From: Moorena sp. SIOASIH
Lineage (GTDB): Bacteria > Cyanobacteriota > Cyanobacteriia > Cyanobacteriales > Coleofasciculaceae
Direction: 5' to 3'
NCBI RefSeq assembly: GCF_010671925.1
Contig: NZ_JAAHIH010000005.1
Span: forward strand, 124,001 to 188,000
DNA: 64,000 nt
Made by a program: the position numbers and the translations under genes. Numbering within the stretch: the stretch's first letter is position 1; every line of letters starts with the position of its first letter. Below the pieces are notes generated by a model. It saw only the letters and a list, made by a program, of their open reading frames with translations. It did not search any database and was not told the origin of the DNA. Below, piece after piece: positions 1 to 7,691 of this stretch.

Positions 1-1407
1 TGCGTCATCTGGGTCCCCCAATCCAATCATAATATCGGCTCCTCCCATGATCGGCAGCCGTTTGATCACCTTTTCTAGGGTTGTACTACCCACCTTTGAA
101 CCACAGCCTGCACAGTGCATTTTGGGTTTGCTAATCGGTGATGGCAACAGGGAACTGGAGAGATTGTCTTCTTGTCTTTGGGACTCTTGATCTCCCCTAC
201 TGCTTGGTTCTTCCGCTTCCATTGACGGTAAATCGTCAAACTTATCCATGAATTTGCGGTCAATTTGGTCTTTCCATAGCCACAGCAGCGGTGAGCGCCA
301 CTCCAAAAATGACCAAGAAGCGATCGCTTGTTTGTCCCCGGTGCCAATTAAACTTAAATATCGAGCCTGGGGATGGTAAGGGAGCAGTTTTTGCCCTAAG
401 ACAATCCGTCGCAGGTTTTCAAATAATGGTTTTCCCTGACGAACAGCAAATACCCCAGCTTTAGGCCGCTGGTAGTTTTGCATGGTGGCAATATCTCCAG
501 TAGCAAAGACATGGGGATGGGAAATCGACTGTAAGGTATCGGCAACAAGAACGAACCCGCGCTCATCGGTGGCTAGTCCTGAGGCTTTAATCCAACTGGG
601 AGCCGAGGCTTGAGTCACCCAAAAGACATGGTTGCATTCAACTTTTAAGCCAGAGTCACAGATCACCTTGAGGGGTTGGGATTGATCGGCATCAGCAGAT
701 ATTTGACTCACTTCTTCCCTTAAATGGATTCTAATTCCTCGTTGGAATAAAATTTTTTCTAAGTGACCCCGGACCCAACGATTGTGCTGGGGTAACAGTT
801 GTGTGCCTCGATGGAATAAATGAATTTGTAACTTATCCGTCGGTTGACCAGCATCGGTTAAAATTCCATGCAATTTTGCTTGCATGTTCAGGGCGAGTTC
901 TACTCCACCAGCTCCACCCCCAACAATACCCAAGGTGAGAGGGCCCATGGGATTTTGTTCCACCTGGGCAGCGATTTGCTCCCAGGCTGCTAAAAACAGG
1001 GGAACCGGTTTAGCAGGAATCGCATACTTAGCCGCACCAGGTGTTCCAACCGTTGCTGGCGTACTGCCAATATCAATGGATAAATAATCAAAGGCAACAG
1101 GAGGATGATTGGCACAAATGACTTTCTTTTCAGTTAACTCCAGACCAATCGCTTGGTCTAAATATAACTGGGCTTTGGAAAACACCGCCAGACGACGCAA
1201 GTCGATGTGAGCTTCATCGTAGCTGTAAAAACCGGCAACATGACCTGGTAGCATTCCCGAATAGGGGGTGTGGGCATTGTCAGTAATCAGGGTTATACGG
1301 ACACCAGGCAGAGGTTTCATGGCAAACTTTTTGAGAGCGATCGCATGGCTGTGACCACCACCAACTAAGACTAAATCTGTGGTGATCGGTTGAGGAGCTG
1401 GCTGCAT
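1..1407 (-). CDS. selD: NDH-2-like FAD oxidoreductase fused to selenide, water dikinase SelD (partial, C-terminus off window)
   Basis: An open frame of 469 codons runs from an ATG at 1407 (reverse strand) off the left edge. The N-terminus has a Rossmann FAD motif (LVLVGGGHSHAIAL, residues 13-26), a second dinucleotide motif (GIVGGGAGGVELAL, near residue 160) and the ATGD motif of pyridine-nucleotide disulfide oxidoreductases (near 320). After an acidic linker the frame enters the SelD start motif CAGCGSKVG (near residue 440), where the catalytic Cys/Lys of selenophosphate synthetase lie. Cyanobacteria commonly carry this NDH-2-like/SelD fusion, about 730-750 residues long, so roughly the last third to 40 percent is missing here. 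SelD makes selenophosphate from selenide and ATP; the role of the oxidoreductase half is not established, and supplying reduced selenium is a guess. No selenocysteine or 2-selenouridine gene is visible nearby. The gene is divergent from phnD. Confidence 0.88.
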   Translation of the reverse strand, partial: MQPAPQPITTDLVLVGGGHSHAIALKKFAMKPLPGVRITLITDNAHTPYSGMLPGHVAGFYSYDEAHIDLRRLAVFSKAQLYLDQAIGLELTEKKVICANHPPVAFDYLSIDIGSTPATVGTPGAAKYAIPAKPVPLFLAAWEQIAAQVEQNPMGPLTLGIVGGGAGGVELALNMQAKLHGILTDAGQPTDKLQIHLFHRGTQLLPQHNRWVRGHLEKILFQRGIRIHLREEVSQISADADQSQPLKVICDSGLKVECNHVFWVTQASAPSWIKASGLATDERGFVLVADTLQSISHPHVFATGDIATMQNYQRPKAGVFAVRQGKPLFENLRRIVLGQKLLPYHPQARYLSLIGTGDKQAIASWSFLEWRSPLLWLWKDQIDRKFMDKFDDLPSMEAEEPSSRGDQESQRQEDNLSSSLLPSPISKPKMHCAGCGSKVGSTTLEKVIKRLPIMGGADIMIGLGDPDDA

Positions 1408-1702
1408 GAGACCCGTTGAAAAAATTGAAAAAGCTGTCTTCAGTTTATCTAATTTTGCTTCAATAAAACCCACATTCTAGACTTGACAGTGTAATACGTA
1501 ATAATCACGCTTTATCTGTGGCTTATAAAACACCGATAGAGCCCAATTAACTATTTATAGGTAAAAAAAATCGCCAAGCTACACAGAATTAGCGTATTAC
1601 TTTAATACTACAACTTGATCGGCGGAATCTGGGATAAAAAAATTAAATTTTTACCTTAGCCAAAGTATAATCTTCACAGTTTGATGATCAAGAAAAAAAA
1701 CA

Positions 1703-2623
1703 ATGAACAAAAAAATCTTACTAGGTTTTATTTTAGTTCTATTACTACCGGTTACTGCCTGTTCCCCTAGCTCCGATTCTACATCCTCGTCTGGAAATGG
1801 GGCTGAGGTGCAATCTTTTACCACTGGAGCAATCCCCGATCAAGATCCTGAAAAGTTACAGCGACTCTACGGCAAGCTTGCAGCTTACCTAGAAGCAGAG
1901 TTAAAGGTTCCGGTAGAATACAAGCCCGTGATTGACTATGCAGCAGCGGTAACAGCTTTTCGGGTGGGGGACTTGGATCTGGTCTGGTTTGGTGGACTGA
2001 CTGGGGTTCAAGCACGGTTACAGGTAGAAGAGGCTGAAGCGATCGCTCAACGGGATATTGATGCTGAATTTCACACCGTTTTTATCGCCAATAAAAGCAG
2101 CGGGCTCAAACCCATTAAGGACATTAAAGATTTAAAAGTTTTGAAAGGTCATACCTTAACCTTTGGCAGTGAGTCATCTACCTCTGGACGCTTGATGCCC
2201 CAGTATTTTCTCCAACAAGCAGGGGTAAGCTTAGACGATTTTAAAGGTGAAGTTGGGTTTTCCAAATCCCACGATGCCACCATTCAATTGGTTGAGGCAG
2301 GAAGCTACAAGGTAGGAGCCTTGAACGAACAGGTCTGGAAGAGTCGCGTTGCAGCTGGAAATGTGGACTTAAAAAAAGTAGAGTTGATTTGGCGAACTCC
2401 AGCTTACTATGATTATCACTGGGTCATTAATCCTAAAGTCAAAGAACGCTACGGGGATGATTTTGTCGAGCGGGTTCAAGCCGCCTTGTTAAAGCTAGAT
2501 CCTAATGTTCCTGAGCAAAAAGAAATTCTTGACTTATTTGGAGCTACTAAATTTATTTCTACAAAAAATGACAACTATGCCCAAATTGAGGCAATTGGAA
2601 GAAAAATTGGCAAGATTAAGTAA
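1703..2623 (+). CDS. phnD: Phosphonate/phosphite/phosphate ABC transporter substrate-binding lipoprotein (PhnD family)
   Basis: The 306-residue protein begins with a lipoprotein signal peptide: MNKK, a hydrophobic stretch, then the lipobox LPVTAC with the modified Cys near residue 20, followed by a Ser-rich linker. The mature part shows PhnD/PtxB family features: IPDQDPEKLQRLYGKLAAYL near residue 45, a VWFGGLTGVQAR segment near 95, and the FGSESSTSGRLMPQYFL oxyanion-binding loop (Ser/Thr cluster) near 155-170. It would bind phosphonate, phosphite or a related oxyanion outside the cell and hand it to the permease encoded downstream. Family members differ in ligand, and the sequence alone does not decide between phosphonate and phosphite; no ptxD or C-P lyase gene is adjacent. 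The ATG at 1703 follows an A-rich stretch with only a weak ribosome-binding site. I found no convincing Pho box upstream. Confidence 0.88.
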   Translation: MNKKILLGFILVLLLPVTACSPSSDSTSSSGNGAEVQSFTTGAIPDQDPEKLQRLYGKLAAYLEAELKVPVEYKPVIDYAAAVTAFRVGDLDLVWFGGLTGVQARLQVEEAEAIAQRDIDAEFHTVFIANKSSGLKPIKDIKDLKVLKGHTLTFGSESSTSGRLMPQYFLQQAGVSLDDFKGEVGFSKSHDATIQLVEAGSYKVGALNEQVWKSRVAAGNVDLKKVELIWRTPAYYDYHWVINPKVKERYGDDFVERVQAALLKLDPNVPEQKEILDLFGATKFISTKNDNYAQIEAIGRKIGKIK

Positions 2624-2765
2624 ATAAGCTGATGTGCATTTAAATTGGTTATTCCCCGTTCCTTTATCCCCTTTTCCCTAGTTCCCTTTGAGCAATTTAG
2701 GTGACGTTGCTGAATCTTTGAATGAATAGGAGTAGGGTGGGCATCCTGCCCGCCCGAAAATATCA

Positions 2766-2810
2766 GGTGCGCTTGACCCATTAAGAATTAAATTCGCCAC
2801 GGGTCGCACC
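2766..2810. repeat. GGTGCG...GGGTCGCACC interspersed palindromic repeat, copy 1
   Basis: A 45-bp unit starts GGTGC and ends GCACC. An inner pair, GACCC and GGGTC, makes it an imperfect hairpin with an A/T-rich loop. It lies between phnD and phnC. Near-identical or related units occur at 27379-27421, 49705-49754 and 51793-51836. Confidence 0.7.
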
Positions 2811-2905
2811 GTCAGGAACAGGCAAGATGCCCATTCCACAAAACTCTTAAAATCATTCCAATATTAAGCAACGCCAAATGCTGAAGAGCTTATCACTAAT
2901 CACCA

Positions 2906-3673
2906 ATGACTAAAATTCCTATCTTTGAACTCAAACAGGTATCCCAGCAATTTGGCCAGTTTCGGGCATTGACTAACCTTAACCTCAAGATTTATCCTGG
3001 GGAACGAGTTGCCCTAGTGGGGGCGAGTGGTGCAGGTAAAAGTACCTTGATCCGCCTGCTCAATGGCATTTTACTCCCCAGTCAAGGAGAAGTCTGGGTC
3101 TTAGGTCGTAATCTAGCTAGAATCTCCCCGCGCCAATTGCGTCAGGTGCAGCGTCGCCTTGGCACCGTTTACCAACAGTTCAATCTAGTCAATAACCTCC
3201 GGGTGATTCATAACGTTAATGCGGGTCATTTAGGACGCTGGTCATTGATGAAAGCTCTTGTTTCTTTATTGTTTCCCCAAGAGGTAGACACTGCTCTCAA
3301 GGCTTTAGCTCAGGTAGGAATTCCCGAAAAGCTTTATGCACCCACCGAGGAACTGTCTGGAGGACAGCAACAACGGGTTGCCTTAGCTAGAGTGCTGGTG
3401 CAAAATCCTGAGGTGATTCTTGCTGATGAACCGATTTCTAACCTGGACAGGCAAATGAGTCGGGAAATTATGGATTTGCTCAAGGAGATAAGTGAAACTG
3501 GGGGAAAGACATTAGTAACTAGTCTGCATTCTATCGAATTCGCCTGCAGTCATTGCGATCGCTTGGTGGGATTGCAACGGGGAAAGATTGTCTTTGATGT
3601 TCCTCCAGGGGTTTTGTCTCAGAGCATGATCGACAAATTATATGCTACAGAGACTGATCTGATGAATGTATAG
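2906..3673 (+). CDS. phnC: Phosphonate/phosphite ABC transporter ATP-binding protein (PhnC family)
   Basis: The 255-residue ABC ATPase has Walker A GASGAGKST (near residue 38-46), a Q-loop (VYQQFNLV), the signature LSGGQQQRVALARVL (near 150) and Walker B VILADEPISNLD (near 170), with the switch His in TSLHSIEFA. Length and motif wording match PhnC, the energising subunit of phosphonate/phosphite importers, acting on the cytoplasmic face with the two-domain permease downstream. It starts 282 bp after phnD, a wide gap for an ABC operon, filled by a palindromic repeat. Co-transcription is likely from gene order but not shown. ATG 2906 is preceded by no strong ribosome-binding site. Confidence 0.88.
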   Translation: MTKIPIFELKQVSQQFGQFRALTNLNLKIYPGERVALVGASGAGKSTLIRLLNGILLPSQGEVWVLGRNLARISPRQLRQVQRRLGTVYQQFNLVNNLRVIHNVNAGHLGRWSLMKALVSLLFPQEVDTALKALAQVGIPEKLYAPTEELSGGQQQRVALARVLVQNPEVILADEPISNLDRQMSREIMDLLKEISETGGKTLVTSLHSIEFACSHCDRLVGLQRGKIVFDVPPGVLSQSMIDKLYATETDLMNV

Positions 3674-4060
3674 TTTGAAATTTTTAGGAACATTTCAGTC
3701 TCCAATTATATAGCACTTGGAGTAAATATTAAAACACATTAGAGGTCTATAAATCATCTTTAATCGAGTCAAATTAATCAAACTAAACGTTCCAAAAATG
3801 ATGATTTAAACTTGAATTTTATAAACGATATTAGCGTGACCAAAGTAGTTCTATTAATTTTCTAAATTTTGACTACAGTAAAGCTAAGTAATTACATATT
3901 TACACTACCATTTATTTCGTTTTTTTCGTATGTCTATTAACCTCTAGTTTTAGGGTGTTATAGTATTATATAAATCTATATTTGTGTTGCCTGTTACCCG
4001 TTTTATGTTCCCTGTTCCTTTGAAACCAAAATACTATTAAAATCCGTTGCAATAACTTAG
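3674..4060. other. A/T-rich spacer between phnC and phnE
   Basis: These 387 bp are strongly A/T-rich and contain no credible open frame, strong hairpin or recognised repeat. Together with the repeat-bearing gap between phnD and phnC, they make this transporter operon unusually loosely packed. Confidence 0.5.
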
Positions 4061-5677
4061 ATGACTCAAAGTTTATCTCGTCCACCATTACTGAATCGCA
4101 GCCTGCTGTGGGCAATTTGTTTTGTCATTTTTATCGGGATGGCGCTTGTTAAAGCTGGTATCTTTGAGCAAGATCTTATTAATCTGGGAGGATTTTACCA
4201 ACTATTGCGATTCTTGCGGGCGAGTTGGCACCCCGAAGTGAGTCCTGAGTTTCTGCACCTGACCCTGAAGGCTACCCTCACGACCCTAGCTTATGCCGCC
4301 TGCGGCACTTTTCTGAGTATCTTGCTCGGCGTGGTGGCAGGAGTTATCACCTCCCAGGTTTGGTGGTTGACAGTCTTTCCTCACTGGACTCTGCGACAAC
4401 CCATCTGGCTGGGAATTCGGGGACTGCTGGCTTTCCCCAGAGCGATTCATGAGATGATCTGGGGCATTTTTTTTGTCAGTATTTGGGGTTTAGATCCTCT
4501 GGCGGCCATTATGGCCATCGCCATTCCCTATGGGGCAATTGTCGCGAAGATCTTCTCAGAAATTCTGGATGAAACGCCCCGGGGTGCTTTGATGGCATTA
4601 CTCAGTAGTGGTGTGTCCCCCTTGATGGCCTTTCTTTACAGTATCATTCCGCAAGCCTTTTCAAATCTCCTGTCCTACACCCTCTATCGCTTTGAGTGTT
4701 CCATTCGTTCAGCTACTGTACTGGGGCTGGTTGGGGCTGGTGGGTTGGGCTATGAGATCTTGTTGAGTTTACAGTCTCTGCGTTACGAACAACTATGGAC
4801 GTTTTTCTATGCCCTAGTTTTATTAAGCGCTGTGATTGACATCAGTAGTGTCATCTTGCGCCGCCGGATTAATTTAAGAGTAGTTTTAATTTTAGTGGCC
4901 TTGTGCTGTTTGGGGTTTTTGTATGTCAGTCCTGATGTGAGCAAGTTTTGGTCTCCCCGAACTCAAAAACTCTTGGGTGACATTGCCCAAGCATCATTTC
5001 CCCTCAATTTTAAGGCTGTGCCCTTGTCGCAGCTGTGGAAGTTATCACTACAAACTCTAGTTATGTCTGTCCTGGCCAGTGCTGGTTCTGGTCTTGTAGG
5101 GATTGTTCTGTCTTTTCCGGCAGCCCATAATTTTTTGCTACCAGGGGGATTGCTCAATCCCAGTCCAAAAGCTTCCCGATTAGCTGCCTTACAAGGCTGG
5201 TCTATCCTAGTATTCACCAGGATCATACTACTGTTTTGCAGAGCTATTCCTGCCCCAATTTGGGCATTAGTGGTGATGTTTGTCATGTTTCCGGGAGTTT
5301 TACCTGGTGCGATCGCCCTAGGATTGCATAATCTTGGCATCCTTGGCAGGTTGATGGCAGAAATCAATGAAAATTTGGAAAAGCCTCCCTTAGAAGCCTT
5401 AAAAGCACAAGGAACTCCAGGAGCACTCTTGTTTCTCTATGGGATATTCCCGATGAATTTACCTCGTTTTCTGGCTTATATTTTCTATCGCTGGGAGGTG
5501 TGTATGCGGGAGACGGTGATTGTAGGATTAGTTGGGGCTGGAGGATTAGGGGTGTTGTTGACCGAACAACTGAGCAGCTTTGATTATCGGAGTGTGGGGA
5601 TGACGCTGCTTTGTTTTGTCTTTTTGACTTTTTTCGTTGATTGGGTGAGTGCTGCCGCTAGAAGGTCGCTCAGCTGA
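4061..5677 (+). CDS. phnE: Two-domain phosphonate/phosphite ABC permease (PhnE-PhnE fusion)
   Basis: The 538-residue membrane protein is about twice the length of a normal PhnE (260-280 residues). It contains two copies of the binding-protein-dependent permease domain. Each half ends with the same EAA-region signature: VGAGGLGYEIL near residue 225 and VGAGGLGVLLTEQL near 495. A run of hydrophobic helices (near residues 260-285) joins the halves, and the two cytoplasmic coupling loops (near 170-200 and 440-470) share a pattern in which DETPRGALMALLSSG corresponds to EKPPLEALKAQGTPG. One polypeptide can thus supply both membrane halves of the importer with PhnC and PhnD. The ATG at 4061 has no obvious ribosome-binding site. 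The stop is followed immediately by IS607-like debris, so any downstream operon member may have been lost. Confidence 0.87.
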   Translation: MTQSLSRPPLLNRSLLWAICFVIFIGMALVKAGIFEQDLINLGGFYQLLRFLRASWHPEVSPEFLHLTLKATLTTLAYAACGTFLSILLGVVAGVITSQVWWLTVFPHWTLRQPIWLGIRGLLAFPRAIHEMIWGIFFVSIWGLDPLAAIMAIAIPYGAIVAKIFSEILDETPRGALMALLSSGVSPLMAFLYSIIPQAFSNLLSYTLYRFECSIRSATVLGLVGAGGLGYEILLSLQSLRYEQLWTFFYALVLLSAVIDISSVILRRRINLRVVLILVALCCLGFLYVSPDVSKFWSPRTQKLLGDIAQASFPLNFKAVPLSQLWKLSLQTLVMSVLASAGSGLVGIVLSFPAAHNFLLPGGLLNPSPKASRLAALQGWSILVFTRIILLFCRAIPAPIWALVVMFVMFPGVLPGAIALGLHNLGILGRLMAEINENLEKPPLEALKAQGTPGALLFLYGIFPMNLPRFLAYIFYRWEVCMRETVIVGLVGAGGLGVLLTEQLSSFDYRSVGMTLLCFVFLTFFVDWVSAAARRSLS

Positions 5678-5683
5678 GCAAGT

Positions 5684-5806
5684 ACATTAAACCCCTTTGA
5701 AGCCGCTGAGTTGCTAGGCGTTAACGTCAGGACTTTAGCTAGATGGGAAAAGCCAGGAATTATCCAAGGGATTAAAACACCATCTCGACAACGGAGACAA
5801 GAATGA
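5684..5806 (+). pseudogene. Remnant of IS607-type TnpA (MerR-like DNA-binding head)
   Basis: One reading frame encodes NPFEAAELLGVNVRTLARWE followed by KPGIIQG and TPSRQRRQE, then stop. This is the MerR-like helix-turn-helix head with the TP..QRR wing typical of IS607-family serine recombinases. No start codon and no catalytic resolvase domain remain, so only about 40 codons survive. It is immediately followed by a TnpB-like N-terminus in the order expected for IS607 (tnpA then tnpB). Recognition is by motif only. Confidence 0.65.
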
Positions 5807-5815
5807 TCACGAATT

Positions 5816-6025
5816 ATGCTCAGAGCCTTCAAAACCAAGTTAAAACTGAATAAAAAAGGCTCTTCAGTACTTGTGATGCTAAACACTTTGGAAAAGGGAG
5901 CTAAGGCAAGTGAGCCACGCTTACTGGCAGAGCCAGACGCTGTGCGAACGCGCCCCGCGTGGCCTACGGCCAAACGCGAACGGAGCAGTGGCAAGAGCCC
6001 CTATTCAAAAAAATTTTTTAGTTGA
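5816..6025 (+). pseudogene. Remnant of TnpB start plus element right end
   Basis: The frame begins MLRAFKTKLKLNKK, the typical first residues of cyanobacterial TnpB proteins, then diverges after about 14 residues. None of the RuvC or zinc-finger motifs are present. The distal part holds a G/C-rich palindrome (near 5945-5980) and a terminal hairpin in which CTATTCAA (near 6000) pairs with TTGAATAG (near 6024), resembling an IS200/IS605 right end. I read it as an element with a large internal deletion. No function is expected. Confidence 0.55.
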
Positions 6026-6186
6026 ATAGCATAAGTTTTCTGTCTTGATCCAAAGCGCGAGTGGGGGAAACACCCGTGATGCCACTGCACCGCTTGTACA
6101 GTAAGCTTTATGAGTTGTTTAACTGTCGATTTAGCATAAAAGGTACTGAAGAACCTATTATCTACTACCCATCTTTTTTAGCCTCA

Positions 6187-7305
6187 CTAACCTAAAGCTT
6201 GGACAAGATCTTCTAGTAAATCGTCAGTATGTTCAAGACCCACAGACATCCGTAACAGATTGTCTGGGGTTCTGGTACCAGGAAATTCCATAGAAGCACG
6301 ATGTTCGACTAAACTCTCGACACCACCCAAGCTAGTGGCTCGTGTAAATATCTTGACCTTGCCAGTAAAGGCAAAGGCATTTTCCCTGTTTCCTTTCACC
6401 TGGAAAGAAATCATACCCCCAAACAGGTTCATCTGACCAGCAGCAATCCTATGTCCTGGATGGTTTGGCAATCCGGGATAATGAACAGCTTCTACTTTGG
6501 AGTGTTCTTCTAAAAACCGTGCCACCTTCAAGGCATTTTCTGAATGAGCTCTCATGCGGTAGGGTAAGGTCTGAATGCTCCGCAGCAGTAACCAACAGTC
6601 GAAAGGGGCGGCTACTGAACCGCCAGCCATCTGAATTGTTTTAATTTTTTGAAAAAATTCATCCTCAACCTTTGTAATCACGGCACCTCCTAAGACATCA
6701 CTGTGTCCACCGAGATACTTGGTTGTGGAGTGGATAACCAAATCTGCACCCAACTCCAACGGACGTTGGCTAATGGGTGTTGCCCAAGTGTTATCGCAAA
6801 CACAACAAACATTATGCTGATTGGCAATGTGGGCAATCTTGCTGATATCGGTAATCCTTAACATCGGATTGGAAGGGGTTTCTATCCAAATCAGCTTGGT
6901 GTTGGGTTGAACTGCCTCCATGACTGTGGTAGGATTAGCCATATCTACAAAAGTAACCTCCAAATTCCAAGGTCCGAAAATTTCTCGCAAGAGAAACCCG
7001 GTTCCTGTGTAACTATCTAGAGGTGCAACTACATGGTCTCCAGGGGACAAAGCCTGGAAGATACTCAAGGTAGCCGCTGAACCAGAAGAAAAAGCGGCGG
7101 CGGCTGCTCCCCCCTCCAATTTAGATAGGCATTTCTCCAGACTATCCCGATTCGGGTTATTGTCTCGACTGTAGTTATAACCCTGAGGGTAGCTGCCGTC
7201 TGGCTGACGTTCAAATGTAGTAGATAGATAGATTGGGGACACTACTGCCCCTGTGGCTGAGTCAATATGATGGCCAGCATGCACTGCCAGTGTCTCTATT
7301 TTCAT
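6187..7305 (-). CDS. metB: Cystathionine gamma-synthase/lyase family PLP enzyme
   Basis: The 372-residue protein belongs to the Cys/Met-metabolism PLP-dependent family. Visible motifs are YSRDNNPNRDSLEKCLSKLE (residues 45-64), FSSGSAAT in the phosphate-binding region (near 73-80), the DNTWATP segment (near 171-177), and the PLP-lysine motif HSTTKYLGGHSDVLGG (Lys near 196). The C-terminus has the SLGGVESLVEHRASM block that orients substrate. Length fits cystathionine gamma-synthase, cystathionine gamma-lyase or O-acetylhomoserine sulfhydrylase-like members; sequence alone does not separate these. The likely job is transsulfuration between cysteine and methionine. The gene is monocistronic here, convergent with IS debris and divergent from dxr across a 386-bp repeat-bearing spacer. 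Confidence 0.82.
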   Translation of the reverse strand: MKIETLAVHAGHHIDSATGAVVSPIYLSTTFERQPDGSYPQGYNYSRDNNPNRDSLEKCLSKLEGGAAAAAFSSGSAATLSIFQALSPGDHVVAPLDSYTGTGFLLREIFGPWNLEVTFVDMANPTTVMEAVQPNTKLIWIETPSNPMLRITDISKIAHIANQHNVCCVCDNTWATPISQRPLELGADLVIHSTTKYLGGHSDVLGGAVITKVEDEFFQKIKTIQMAGGSVAAPFDCWLLLRSIQTLPYRMRAHSENALKVARFLEEHSKVEAVHYPGLPNHPGHRIAAGQMNLFGGMISFQVKGNRENAFAFTGKVKIFTRATSLGGVESLVEHRASMEFPGTRTPDNLLRMSVGLEHTDDLLEDLVQALG

Positions 7306-7375
7306 GCAACCTTTTGCTCAAATCACTGATAATACCTTTTCATAGAGAAGACACCAAATCATCTATACATATATA

Positions 7376-7527
7376 GATGTTTGCCCTATGATGCCCCATT
7401 AATTGCGTTGACATTGTGTGATTGATTACATAAGACTTGCTTATCACTGATTGATGTTTGCCATATGATGCCCCATTAATCCCGTCTACATTGTGTGATT
7501 GATTACATAAGACTTGCTTATCACTGA
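7376..7527. repeat. Two tandem copies of a 75-bp unit upstream of dxr
   Basis: Copies at 7376-7450 and 7453-7527 both start GATGTTTGCC and end CTTATCACTGA, separated by TT. They differ at only a few positions, mainly in the TTGCG versus CCCGT segment. The pair lies in the divergent promoter region between the metB-like gene and dxr, so it could duplicate a regulatory site. No open frame runs through it. Confidence 0.8.
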
Positions 7528-7691
7528 CAATAGGGGTAAAACTTAATCAAAACCCATATTCACTAAGGTTTGTTGCCAAATTGCCAGTACCATAAGAAAA
7601 ATTTACCAATCGTTTTAATTGGGTTGAGTTACTTATGGGCTTCCCATTGCCCCGGTATGATAGGGGAGTTGTTGGTAATTATAAAAAAATT

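Noticed and set aside
1408..1702. Pho box (repeated CTTAACCT-like octamers) upstream of phnD
   Set aside because: Only single weak partial matches (TTACCTTA) are present, without the required tandem spacing.
4963..5367. 134-codon reverse-strand frame within phnE
   Set aside because: Antisense shadow of the second permease domain.
5584..5994. 136-codon reverse-strand frame across the phnE end and IS relic
   Set aside because: It is antisense to a real gene and to recognisable TnpA/TnpB fragments on the forward strand.
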